Origin: Lota lota
Taxonomy: Eukaryota > Chordata > Actinopteri > Gadiformes > Lotidae
NCBI GenBank assembly: GCA_026745465.1
Contig: JACYXH010000812.1
Span: forward strand, 2,795,454 to 2,859,453
Length of the DNA stretch: 64,000 nucleotides
Reading direction: 5' to 3'
The translations under genes and the position numbers were made by a program. The notes under the pieces are model-generated. The model had not been told where the DNA came from. It saw only the letters and a list, made by a program, of their open reading frames with translations, and made no database searches. Positions 1 to 13,800 of this stretch are shown one piece after another (position 1 is the stretch's first letter; every line of letters begins with the position of its first letter).

Positions 1-983
1 CCATACAGCCGCACTGCAACTTCCAGCACTGCTGAAAAACGTGGCTGAGGGCCGTGATAGAAAAAAAAAAAGTTTTCACGCCATGCGCGCACAGTTTACA
101 CACACCGTCTATAAAGTTTGACACTTCAGCGCACACCGCATGCAGCCATTAAAATTGTATCTGTACTTAATCTGTTTGTGGACAGATCTTTTATTTCACA
201 TGTCTAATAGTTCGTTCCACCTGTGCCTTTTTTTTGTACAAACTTCCAACTTTTCCCCTCACTACAATATATTAAATTCTCCCTTCCATCCCATCCCATC
301 TCCCTGCTCCCCCCTTACGGTACCCCTAGGGGTACCGTAAGGGCACGCCTCTCAGTTTGGGAATCACTGACCAAAGCAGAGCAGACCTAGCCTAATGTTG
401 ACATTGCACACCGGGAAAAACTATCATGTCTGGTCAAACACTGCCCTTATGTTTACATTATATATTACAAATGCATGCTGATTAAGAACTGTAACTTCAT
501 GGGGGGGTTATGACACCTAATACACTACCAGTGTGTAGCACCCAGCCTAATGGTGCCCAGGCTGCCAGTATGCACCAGGACGCTCACCACACACTGATTG
601 ATTAAACTTTCCAATTAGAGACCGGGGGATGATTTGGGGGCCATGTTGGTACGTGAGCCAGGTTGTGAATTTGGCTCATGTGGGTTAACGCCACTATTCC
701 TGTAATGAATGTCATGGGATCTTTAGTGACCACAGGGAGTCAGAAGGAAACTGTGTTTAGGTGCTCCATGCAAGACCATTAAGAATCTCTATACATGCAT
801 GCAAATATATTTGCAAGCAAAAAATCTGCAGGCATAAAGGTCAAAATATGTACAGGGCTCTCTTGTAAAATAGTCTCTAACCTCAATGATACTTCCTGTT
901 TTGACTACTATCTGTGATATTAGTATGTTGCAATCTATGTTGTAGCAACATGAGTCTCAATAAGATATTGTATGTTTCCCCAG
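1..983 (+). other. fyco1 upstream intron
   Basis: No coding exon recognised. The stretch holds a perfect 32-bp palindrome (312-343) followed by a TTTGGGAATCACTG stretch resembling the end of a hAT-type repeat. The rest is ordinary AT-rich intron sequence before the RUN exon acceptor at 983. Confidence 0.5.
312..343. repeat. Perfect 32-bp palindrome
   Basis: The 16-nt half-site CCCTTACGGTACCCCT is followed directly by its exact reverse complement, centred on CCTAGG, with no spacer. Just after it comes TTTGGGAATCACTG, a form seen at the ends of hAT-like fish repeats, so the palindrome may be subterminal structure of an old element whose other end I could not find. Confidence 0.85.
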
Positions 984-1090
984 CTGAAGACCTCACTGGG
1001 GAAGGGAAGGGCCTTCATCCGCTACTCTCTCGTGCACCAACGTCTCGCAGACACACTGCAACAGTGTCTCATCAACCATAAGGTCACAAG
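984..1090 (+). CDS. fyco1: fyco1 exon: RUN domain, central helices
   Basis: Acceptor CCCCAG, donor AG|GTAAGA. It encodes [20 protein letters not shown] and following residues, which is nearly invariant in vertebrate FYCO1 RUN domains. It ends in phase 2 and joins the exon at 3812. Confidence 0.95.
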
Positions 1091-4000
1091 GTAAGAGAAT
1101 CAACCAAAGCAAACCAACCAAACAAGCCAAACCAACCAAACCAATATTAGCATGCAATGGCCATGTGTTGTGGTTTGGTTGGTTCATAAGACGCTTCAAC
1201 AACATTATTTTTCAGTTGCTTCATTAGCTTTTCATTAGGTGCTGTAGGTCATATTCAAAAACTGAAGAGAGTGAGTAGAAATGTACAGAAGAGAGGAATA
1301 AGTTGAAACTAAGCGACACACAAAACAGTCCCAGCCCCCTCTGCTCCCTCCCTCCCTACGTTTCTGCGCTATTGAGAAGTATATCACACACATATGATTG
1401 ACAGGCAAGATGGACTCCCTGAACCAATCAGGGAAGAGATGGCCTGATTGATCATAAATGAGTAGTAGTAAATGAAGTAGACAAGGAGTGGACTGTATGT
1501 GCTGATACCTTTCCATTCCATTCCACTTTTTATGAAATATAGCCCATAGCCCGTTATAGTGCTTAGGGTTAGGGTTTGGGCCTGTGAAGCTCTTTGAGAC
1601 TGTAACTCTATGTATGAGTGTTTAGCAGCTCCCAAAGCTGTACCTTTGTTTTGTCTAACAAGTAAGCACATAAAAACTGCCCTGGTTAGGTAGTTTTCTC
1701 CAATAGTGCCCACAAACTTAACAAATCGAAAATATTTTGTATCTGTGTTAAGTATGAGGTGTAGTGGCTGCGTTATAGGCAGTGTTATAATTCTGAATTC
1801 TGAGTGCAGAGAGCACTCTAACTACGCGCCTCTGTCTGTAAGTCTGTGGGAATGAGCAGTGGTGTGTAAACACAGAATCAAAACTTGTGGATTTGTTCAT
1901 TTGTGGGCACTATTGGAGAAAGCTACCTAGCCAGGCCGGTTTGTATATGCTTTCTTGTATTGCACAAACCAAGATACCAAGATGTCAACAATTAATCTGG
2001 GGTCTTAACAAAGTGGTCAAATACTTTTAAGGGGTCCTTCTAGTTCAAACAGAAATTGTCAGATGTTCAAATGGCTTGGCCAAATAGAAAGGATGATGTA
2101 GTACACCATGTTTCTCTTCCTCCTTTTGAGGCACCTGCTCACTTCTCCCATTAAACAAGAACATGCAGAATAAGAAAGCCTCTCTGTTTCAAGTCTCTTA
2201 AACTACAGTCATGTGAAAAAGTTAGGACACCCCATGAAATATGTAGTTATTTTTTAAGAAATATGAACATATCAATATTTGATCTTCTTTCAAGCAATAT
2301 ATATATAGATAAAGGTGATGTAATGGAACAAAAAACAATGATAATGTTACTTTGTTATCATTTATTTAATAAGAAATGAACAAAAATGCCAATTTGTGCT
2401 GTGGAAAAGGATAAGACACCCTATGGCCTAATAGCAGGTATTGCCTCCTTTGGCTGAAATTACCTCAATTATACGTTTCCTGTAACTGTCTCCCAGTCTC
2501 TGACATCGGTTGGGAGAAAGTTGATCCCACTCCTCCATGCAGAATTATTTCAGGTGTGTGATGTTTGAGGGGTGCCTTGCATGCACAGCCTGTTTCAAAT
2601 TACCCCACAGCATAGGATTAAGATCCAGGTTTTGACTTGGCCATTCCAGAACTCTGGAATGGTGAGCTGGCCAGGCCCTGCTGCAGCAAAACAGCCCCAA
2701 ACCATGACATTTCCACCCCCATGCTTCACAGTTGGTATGAGGTTCTTCTGCTCAAATGCTGTCTTTGGTTTGTGCCAAGCATGCCTTCTGTTACTGTGCC
2801 CAAATAATTCTATTTTGGATTCATCTGTCCAAAGCACATTGTTCCAGACGTCCTGGTCTTTCTCTAGGTGTTCTCTGGCCATCTTTAGTCTTGCCTTGAT
2901 GTTTTTTTTGGACAGCAAGGGTTTCTTCCTTGCACATCTCCCATGCAAATCAAACTTGTGCAGTCTCTTTCTAATAGTAGATGCGTGTACTTTGACATAA
3001 ACTGTTGCAAGAGCTACCTGTAGGTCCTGTGATTACATTTTAGGATTTTCTGAGACTTCTTTAAGCATCTTGCAGTCTGCTCTTGGGCTGAATTTGCTAA
3101 AACTGCCTGACCTGGGCATGTTGGCACTTGTCTTGAATGTCTTCCACTTGTAAATTATTTTCCAGACAGTGGAATGGCTGATTTCAAATTGCTTGGAGAT
3201 GTTTTTAAATCCCTTCACAGACTCATATGCATCTACTACCTTCTTTCTGAAGGCCTCAGAGAGCTCTTTTGATTTCGCCATAGTGATACCACTCACTTCA
3301 ACAATCAAGAGCAAACCTAACTAAATGTCTGAGGTTTGAATAAGACAGGCTCCTCCAAAATCTTCTCTTACGATGTTCTAATCATTTGCACCTGATGTGG
3401 TGCACTTGATTCTAATTTAAGGCATTTGAAGTAGCAATACATGTGGGGGTGTCCTAACTTTTTCCTCATAAGAAAAATGTATTTCTATTAATTACATCTT
3501 CCAAATAATTAAAATATATATATTTTTCAGTTTTATTTATTTAGTTATATTACATTCATCTCTAAATAATGTTAAAATGAAGATCAAATGTCCATATGTT
3601 TAAATATGCTGAAAAAGACAAAGGTTTTCATGGGGTGTCCTACCTTTTTCACATAACTGTATGTTGTATTGGATTACTGTGGACATGTTTGTTTCCATTT
3701 GATTTGGCTTTTATTTTTGTGCAGTCACTGCTGTATTTACTGCGTCTGTGAATGAAATGTATGAAACAAAATTGTATTTGATATATATTTTGGTATGTTG
3801 TCTCCTCAAAGTGAGTGGTATTACGCCCGTAGCCCCTTCCTCAAGTCCCACCTTACTGCAGACATAATCAACCACCTCTACGAGCTCAACCAGGTCCTCT
3901 TTGATGTGGCGTCCAGGGGCCACGATCTTGATGCAGACTGGCCAGCTTTCGCCAGGTAACCAGTACTCGCAATTATCTTCTCTGCATTGAGCAGATGAAG

Positions 4001-4549
4001 GCTGAATTACTTTCTTTCCGATACTAAGGAACTGCATTATAAATATACTTGAATTACTTTGAATTATAATGACAAAAAAAACAACGGAGAAAGCAAAACT
4101 AAAATGAAATATAAATGATGTATTTGTGAAACTAGTTTCCTTTGGAAACCCATGGGTGATGGCCCAACCACCAGCAGTTGGAGAAGATTTGTAAATGGAT
4201 TGGAATGAGACATCATAAGAGCTGCTGTGAAAACTAAGCTAAAATTAAAATGGCCCCAGTGATGGGTGTTTTAACAACCTGATATAACACTTAATTATCT
4301 GATAAGTCTGCAGTTCACAACTGAAGTTGTTAATTTCTTCTTTTTTTCGAGCGGGTTAGGTGTTGGTGTGTGCGCGCATGTGTGCTTGTGTGTCTGTCTT
4401 TATTCCTCATGTTATCACCTCCTGAAAAAAAATACTCATTTCCCCATTAGCGTTTAACAGTGCCACTATGTTATAGGTTTTGTTAGGGAAAAAACACCAT
4501 GGGCAGCGATATGCACTTTCACCTGTCATCACTTCTTGTTTTTAGAAAA

Positions 4550-4618
<69 letters not shown>

Positions 4619-7600
4619 AACCTCTCGTCATGTGAGTGAGACTTGTAGTGAAAACATGTGATGGTGAGATTACTAGAAGTGAAAGAAAACACACCATTAA
4701 CCCTGTTCTATTGCACATTTCTATAGTTCTAATGTTGTTTCTTCTCCAGCTTCAGTCAGCAATGTTTCTGTTCAAAAGTGAAAAAACAGGCTATAGTCTA
4801 ACATGGGGTCAGCTACCCGCCGCTCTTCCACCCCTCTGCAGTGGCTCCCTGTAGCTTTGGAAAAAAATGGAAATAAATATATATTTTATTTTATTTAAAA
4901 GGGAACACCTCTTATTTTGGAGATGAAGGTGATACTGTGACACTAAAATAACAAAAAAAGTGTTTTCATATTTTGTCAACCAAAATAAACGTCACATCCT
5001 ACAACTACAAATTTCATAAATGCAATGAACTATAGACTTTTAGTTATTTTATACATAGTATAACTATATATCAAACTTTATACGCTGTGTTATCTTCATT
5101 TTAGGGGTCAAATAGGCTTTGTGGCTCCAGATAAATTTTATTTGGTGGGAGAGGGACCAGAAATGGCTCTTTTGATAGTGAAGGTTGCAGATCCCTGGTC
5201 TAACATAACATAGTAAAATAATAACATGATACTAGTAAAATAATAACATGATACAATATAGTAACACATTTTGCTTTTGTGTCATAGGAGAACATTAGGA
5301 GCTAATTCACCAGCATATCTGTGGAAACCCCCCAGTCGCTGCTCCAGCATTAACAGCCTGGTCAGCAACTATTCACACTCACAGGTACACACACTCTCTC
5401 TCTCACACAAATACACATGCGAACAGAGTCAAATGTTTCAAATGTGACTGCAATGATGGTTGGTCTATGCGCTTCCCAGGTGGTGGAGTTCCCCCCCAAC
5501 TTGGAGATGGGTCACAGTTTACTGGGCGAGCTCGGAGAGCCCTCCTCCTGCAGTGTGGCAGACGAGCTGCGCATCGAGCTGGACCGCTCAGAGCTCCGAC
5601 AGCAGGCCCTGCTAGCACAGGTTCAAGCGTCCGGTAAAGAGGCCGTCGAGCTGAGAGCGGTGGTGAAGAACCTACGGAGCCAGCTGGCAGAGCGCCAGAA
5701 ATGTTCTAACCGATCCCCATCCTCTGAGCCAAACACAAACCCAGAAGACTCCAATCACGAGAACGCAAGTTATCTTCAACTCACCAGCAATGCCAGCAAC
5801 AGCACGCTTCAAGACCGACTGAGCACCGCGGAAAACAAAAACATGGAGCTCTTGACCAAGTTGGATGGGGCTCTCAGTGAGAAGGGACAGCAGACTGCAA
5901 GCTACTGTGACTCAGCCTGGAAGATCCAGGAGCTCATAGACCAGCTTAAGGCTGCAGAAGAGGAGAGGTTGATGGCTAAGAGAGAGGCAGACGATTGGGC
6001 CAGGCGCTCCCAACAGTTATCACACGAACTAAAGCTCAGGGAGGAAGAGATGCGAAAGACTAGCGAGGAGAAACTGGCAAAGGTCAAAGCCGCGGCCCGT
6101 GGGGAACAGGAGCAGGTGCTCAAGCGGTTGGAGGACCTCCATGGGGTCGTAGGTCGAATCGAAGGGGCGCTGACGCTGAAGGAGAAGGAGGCGGGGAACC
6201 TGAGGTCCCAGCTGCAGGACCTGCAAGCCTCGCTGGAGAACCGAGAGCGACAGGCAGAGGAGCTTAAGAAGAAACTCCAGGAAGAAAGACGAGATATGAC
6301 GTGGAGAAGTAGTGCCAGTAATAGCCAGAATGAAGTCCTAGAGAGCCAACTGCCGGACTTGAAAGAAAAGCTGAAAAACAGAGAAAAGGAGTTGGCCCAT
6401 AGCTCGGAGAGAGTAAAATATCTAGAAGCGTTGTTGGAGAAGCTAGACTTTGAGAAACAACACTTGAATGCTGGAAATGAAGGTTTTCCAATTGATCAGT
6501 CCAAGATTCTGGAGGACTACAAATCACAATGCACAAGTCTCATGGAGATAAATGCTAAGCTACTTCAAACTGTGAAAAGGAGTGAGGCGAGCAACAGAGA
6601 ACTGTCTGAAAGCAGGGCGGCCATGCGGGATCAACTGGCTTCTTTAACAGCATCCCAGAACCCTCTAAAGGTGCAAGAGGAGGCTACCATGCTGAGCATC
6701 GAAGAGAGAGAAACAAAACTTTTAGAAGCAAATCAGCGTTTGGAGGAAGTTGTCCACAAGGCTCTTCTCCAGAGTGAAGCATCTGATGCTACCTTAAAGA
6801 GGCTAGAGCGCGATAACAAGGAGATTATGGAGACTCAATTGTCCTTGAAAAAGCAGTTGGCCTCTACTCAAGTGTATCTTGATGCACTTGCAGCAAAGGA
6901 GACCCAGCTGGGAGATCAGCCACTTCAATGTGATTTCCTGCAATCCAGGGCAGAGGTGATGGTGAGCGGCGCTAGGAAGACGGACAATGAAAAGTGTAAC
7001 GCGGAGAAACCGGAGAAAGTGCAGAAGCTTCACAATGCGCACCAAGCCTCATTCCCAGACGCTAGCAAAAGACATCTGCTGGCAGAGGCTCAGCTAGAGC
7101 TTAACCTGAGGGAGGTGACCAAGCTCCAGGACGAGGTGGTGGAGCTGAGGGCTCAGCTTCTGGCCGGGGCGGCGGAGCGGATGAAAGTGCAGGCGCTTCA
7201 GGAGGTGACGGAGGCCTCCAGAGAGGACCTCCGTATGTTAGTGGAGCAACTCAAGGCCCAGGTGGAGGAGCTGAACCGCCGGCACGTGGACGAGATCCTA
7301 CACTCCAGGGAGCGCGAGGACGCCCTGGGCCGCGAGCGGGACGGCGAGGCCCGGGTCCGAGACGACCTGGCGGCGGAGGTGACGGCCTCCAGGGAGCAGC
7401 TCCACAGCCTCAAGCAGCGCTACGAAGCCGCGTGTCTGGAGAACAGCGAGGCCGGGGAGGCCCTCCACAGGGCCAACACGGAGACAGCGGAGCTGGGCGT
7501 GCACGTGTGCATGCTCACCGCCGAAAAGGAGGAGGCCCGTCTGCGCTGGGAGGGGCTGTCGACCAAGCTGCAGGAGCTGGAGGAGGAGGCGTCACAGGAG

Positions 7601-9422
7601 GCGGAGAGGCTGAACGCCAGGATGGAGCAGCTGAGCCAGGAGAACCAGCAGCTCTCCGAGAGGCTCCGCAACGCACAGGGAATGGAGGAGCGGTGCGGGC
7701 GCCTTGAGAAGGCCCTGCAGGAGGCCGAGGCCCAGCAGGAGAGCAGCCAAGAGGAGATCCGGGCCCTCCACATCCAGATCAGCAGCCAGGCCATGAGCCA
7801 CGCCAACCTGCTGCAGGTGAGCACCAATATCCTTGGCCCAGTCACCCGAACGTGAAATAAATAAACATATATATAAATAAACATAAGCAGATCATTCAGA
7901 ATTTCTTCGTCCATGGTAATAAGTTAATTGCTACGTGCAAGCGTATAACACCTCGCATGACAAGGTGGTTCTGTGGTCTCCTCATTTAGGGTGTGAATGA
8001 GGAGCTTCAGGAAGTGAGGTCACAGCTGGGGGTCGAGCACGAGAAGGCGATGCTTCTGGAGAGCGAGGTCAAACAGCTGGAGGTGAGAGGCGAGCCTCAT
8101 TACTAATCCTTTCTCAGATATGTTCTCCTGCTGCAGAACATGTTCACCGATGGTGTATCATACCTCACAAGGATCGTATATTAATTGCATGTTAATTAAA
8201 AAATGTAAGGTAAACTCATTTAACGTAATGCCGAACATTGGTGTTTGATGTGCAAAAGGAATCGTTTGCTTTGGTGTACTGATTACAGGCGGAGAATCGG
8301 CAGTACAGCGAGCAGATTGAAGGGAAAAGCACGCAGATGTCTCAATCTCAGAGCCTCATTCAGCAGAGAGATGAGGAGCTAAACCAAATGAAGGGGAAAT
8401 TATTGAGGTGATGTGTTCTATAGATTGCATAGACATTAAAGGGCTGCATCACATCTTGTCTTATAAAAGTTGTGCACCCATAGAACCAGTGCTAGTTTTG
8501 TATTTATTTAACTTAAAACCGCATCATATCAATATAGCTCTCAGTGGCCTTTTTGCGAAAAAAATAAAAATAAAGAAGGTATATGGGTGCACACTAGCAA
8601 ACCCAGTAATGTACCCGTGTACGCTGAATTTGTGTAGGACGGCAGAGGGCTTGGCAGTGGCGGAGAAGGCCTGCGAGGAGATGAGTGACAGACTCAGGAG
8701 AGCCAATCAGGAGCAACAGAGCAGAGACATGAAGATGGCCGCCGAGCTGGATGACCTATACCGCACCAAGATCAACCTGGAGGACCGACTCATAGAACTG
8801 ATCAGGTTTCATCAATGTGACCCGCCTGATTGTTACTCACAGTTACCCACATCCAGTCATGAGTCATGTGTTGTTATGTCAGTAATGGCTGGAACTGGGC
8901 GAAAACACATTTGTACTCATGAATATAAAGATAAGATAAGATAAAAATCGACTACTATGTAACACATAGTGACACAGTATTCTGCAGTGCTTTATATCAC
9001 AAGATGAGCCTGTGTGTTCTTCCATAATGTGTTAATATCAAAGACATTCAGGGCAGGGTCAGACCTCTGAGCCTGAGAAAGTCCATCAGGCCCACCATGT
9101 TACTCCGCCCCTGGACCATTTGTCCTCGCATCGAAAACCACTTTCCGCCAACACTGTCAACACGACACCAACGCTAGTTTTGATTTCCCGTTGCCATCGT
9201 CAGGATGACATTTTGTTGTGATGAAAACCCCTTCCGTATCCCTTCCGCGGCCAACACCGCCCTCTGCAGGGATAAAGATGAACTGTGGCAGAAGTCGGAT
9301 GCCCTGGAGTTTGAGCAGAAGCTGCGGGAGGAGGAGACGGAGCGCGACGTCAACCACTGCCTGGACTGCCACAGCCAGTTCAGCTGGTGGCTCCGCAAGT
9401 ACACCTGCAGGTCAGGCACACG

Positions 9423-9521
<99 letters not shown>

Positions 9522-10818
9522 TCTGGGCCGTGACCCATTATCGTTCTTTCACATACCTGTCATGCCTCACACTGTCCGAGCTAATCCAAGACAGTGTGCT
9601 CCTGTTACAAACAATTGACAGTTATTTTAGAAAGAATTTACAGTTATTTTAGGCACAAAGACGATCTAGTTTGATTACAACTCACATCACCATTTCTAAC
9701 CTGGCGACAATCAGCGCGGAACAAGGGAGCATGGGAATGGCGTCGGGGGATGACATGAACAACAACAACAACAGCAACAGCAGCCTGCAGAGCATCGCAG
9801 ATGGGGCACACCTCCCTGCCCGTCCTACGCTTCGGCGCCCTCAACCCTCGCTCCCAAATGGCCGGCCGCCAGATAACGCCATAACGCACGTCCATTCTCC
9901 CTCCAGGCTGTGTGGGCGCCCCTTCTGTTACTACTGCTGCAGCAACACCGTCAGCACCCTTCAGGCCGGCGGCATCGCGGGGAACAGGGAGCGCTGCTGC
10001 AGGCACTGCTACAACCAGCACAGCGCGGTGGTGGAGCGCCACCCGCAGGAACAGGACACCACCGCACCCCACGCACCCTTCAGCGCCCTGCCGCAGCCAG
10101 GCGACCGAGCGGCAGCAGGTGAGTGGAGTGTTGGGGGGGGAAAGGGAGGGGGGGTCGTGTTATGCCGACATATGCACCGGGGCACGTAGGCCGTAGGCGC
10201 AGATTTAAAGTGGAACTCAGGTGATGTTTCATCCCCCTTCAATATTTAGAACACGTGCATTTGTCCCTCATAGATGCGACAATGCCTCCGGCAGGTGCAG
10301 GTCTTTTTTACTTCAGCACTTGGTCTTTTTTTACTCCCAAAAACGCACACATGCACAGACAGTTCCACAAACAAAGACACAAAAGACAACAGAAGAGGAA
10401 ATCATGCCTTTATGTGTGTTGACTCAGCATGAATAATATTAAAGGAGAAAAGTTGATCTGCAGGAGGATAAATATTTGAAAGCAATGCAGAATGTCAGAA
10501 TGAGAGCCTTGCGGCATTATATTCCATTATATTTGAATTGTCACCTGTCATACAATTTTTGTATGTTTTCCTTTACATAAATAAAGAAATTTTCACCATG
10601 AATTATTGCAGAACAGGAATCTAATTAGTGTGTGTGTGTGTGTGATCCAAAAGGAGGGGACGATGGCGTCTTTGACATCATCACAGAAGAGGAAGTAAGT
10701 GGCGTGTACGACAGCGACTCCCTCTCCTTTTCCACCGCCTGCTCTCCCGGACACGGACAGGAGGGGGCAGCACAGCTGTAAGTAACCAGCACATGCACTC
10801 ATCTCACACCCACCCACA

Positions 10819-10858
<40 letters not shown>

Positions 10859-13800
10859 CACTGTGTTGATGCTGGTGACTTCCGTGGCTGTAGAGAACCA
10901 CAGCAACAGATTCTCTCTTAGTGCTTATCGCATGGGTTTGTCCAAACAGGTGATTTTCTTATTTAATTCAGTGAAACTCTTAATGTTCCTTCAAGTATTA
11001 ACAGAGCAAAGAGCAAGAGAGGTAAATATAGTACTATATTGCTAAATATAGTACTCAATCAAGACCTGCATGCAGCAAGACCATTGAATCATTCCGCCAT
11101 GTAACGAAGCAAACATAATGGCATTATAAAGAGATCATGTTTGAGAAGCATAGATTGCAGGAGCACTTGATTACAGGAAACATATTCTTTCCACAGCTAT
11201 CATCCACTCATATCCAGTTGTTTTTTGGAAGCACTTCAAGTTGTAGTTCCCCATATTGACTCCCATATTGAGTGCAGGCTTTGCTATAATTGTTCTCAGC
11301 CTCAGTTTGAAGTTGGTCTCTTTCTTCTTGCCATCTGTGTCAATGTTTTTGACAATCGCGCCATAAAACACACATCTCCCCTTGTCATGTTCAACATTGT
11401 GCCAAAAATTGCATGATGTTGTCGCATACATTTCAGGTGCTGCGAATACTCTTTTACCGTTGCTGGTTAAAAATAAACGTCTAACATCCCCCCCACCTCC
11501 ACGACCCCACGCACAGGTCGCCCCCTGCAGAGGTATCATATTTCAAAATGGCAGCGTGTTTAGCGGCTTCCTGTCTCTCCTGCGGCTCTTGGTAGGAACA
11601 GTGGTGCCGGTGCTGAAGACCCCCCCACAGAGGAACCCACCGCAGAGGAGCCCGAGGAGGCCACGGCCTCGGCGGTGCAAGACGCTGAAATCTGTCTGCT
11701 CAAGGCTGGGGAACTCACGTGAGTGTCTCGCCACAACCGTCCCACGCATCCACATTCTCCTCACCTGGCTGTGGTCTTTCATTTAGAGGTGCATAAAGGT
11801 GGGAGACAGGGGTTCCTCTCAGGCGCACAGCTTCCACCTGCTTCTTTTATTTATTTTTACATTCATTTTGAATTGACAAAATGATCTTTGCCATCTTCTT
11901 TGATGCTTGGCCAAGGTCGGCCCGAGGTCGATAAGGAGTGGTGGAGGACTGGCCTCATCCATTGTATCAAGAACTGTGCGGCTGTTGCTTAGCAACTGTC
12001 GCCAGCACCTTCTTTGATGACATTGATGGCCTTGTGAAAACCATTTCCTTTCGGGTTTTTTTTATACCAACCACTTAATGCAAACATAACAGATTTGACT
12101 TTTGAATAACATTAACATAAAAGGTATGCAACGCACAAAGGAAACGGCAATAAGACGAAGGCTAAAGGTCTCTCGGTACTGGGGATAGCCTTGGTAGCGT
12201 AGAGAAGCCCGCGCTGAACCCATGAGCTGCGTCCTGTCCCACAAGGGCGGGCCTCGTCCAACAGGCCGCCATCCGTTACGACACATGTAATCTATCAGAT
12301 CCATATGAACCAAGCGCTGTGTCCCTGCCTGCAGGCTCTCGGCCCCCTACACCCTGGACGACATCGCGGGCTTCGGGGACGCGTCACGGGAGCTGTTCGT
12401 CCGCTCCAGCTGCTACAGCGTCATCCCCATCACGGTGGGCAGCGCCGGACCCACCGTCACCTGGGTGTTCACCTCCGAGCCCAAGAGCATCTCCTTCAGC
12501 GTGGTGTACCGCGAGGACGCCCTCACACCCCCAGAGAACGCCATGGTATGGCATGGGGGGGGGGGGGGCTGATAATTCAGGAGTTCAGTGCATTGGAATT
12601 GATTGTTGATGATATGTCATCGTTTCATTTTGGATGACACCGTTTTGGAGCGAAAACGTCCCCACATGTATATCTCCATGGGAGTTTTGAGACATAGGAG
12701 GGAGTTTTGTTTGGTAGGATTCGTTTTCGTCTGTCAATATATTCGTTAATTTTTTTTGTCATTTAGTAGATGCTTTTACCCCTTTTATGGGACTAGTGAG
12801 ATGTTTTTTTTATTATTATTAAGTGAGCGGGTAGGATGCCTACATGTAGACTGGCGGGCATCAGGTTTGAACCCGGAACCTTTTGCCCGGGAGTCAAACC
12901 CCTTAACCAATATACTTTCCCCGTTCTTGAATGTAATTCTATATATATTCCCACTACTGTGACGCTACAACTGCTAGAACCAATAATGTGGGTTTTCAAA
13001 CACACACAGAAGGTTAGGCTCTCCCCCTCTCCTTCCCCCCAGGTCCTGATCCCCCTGACCCGCTGTAACTCCCACAAGGAGACCATCCAGGGGGAGCTGA
13101 AGGTCCGCCACCCCGGGGAGTACACTCTGGTGTTTGACAACTCCTTCTCCAGGTCAGTTCCCCTCACACACACACACACATACACACACCATGTCTCAGG
13201 ATCCGTGAGTTTTCCGTTTGCACCGTTGGCAGTTCCGCAGCTTGCACTTTTATTTTTGTAGACATAGCCCGCCAGAATATCGCCCAATTTTTTTTGAGTG
13301 AGGGTTATTCTGCAAGTTAATAAATTATTTAAGCAATATGAGGATATTTAAAACCAGCACTAGTTTTAAGGAAAACACACCATCAATCTTTTCAACCAGC
13401 TATTGAGTGAGCAAGTGCATAAACAGCCAATATGTGAAACCAAAACTGAAGTAGATACATGGCTCTATCCTACAGAGTTCAACATAAATCTGCAAACACC
13501 AGGTACAATGTTGATTAATCCTGACGTCACAGTGTGAAGAAGTATAAAGTACAGTGGAAATGTGTATGCACTTGGCTCCTTTGGGTTGATGCAATGAGAA
13601 AGTAGACAAAAATATATTTATTTCATTGTTTCCATAATCCAAATTATGCCTGACAGACACTCCAACAAGCGGCACGTGGGCGTGTGTATTGTGTACTGGT
13701 TGGGTGATTAAATTGTTGTAGCTGTTCCAATTACAGTTAACCGTACATGATTGGAGCACAATTTTAATTCTAAATGGAAAATAATATTTGTCTCGCCTCT

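Noticed and set aside
5417-5479. An ATG start for the coiled-coil exon at 5417
   Set aside because: Upstream RUN exons join in frame at the acceptor at 5479; the open stretch before it is chance.
8408-8637. Upstream extension of the open frame that contains the exon at 8638
   Set aside because: The segment is intron between a donor at 8408 and an acceptor at 8637; phases fit only with splicing.
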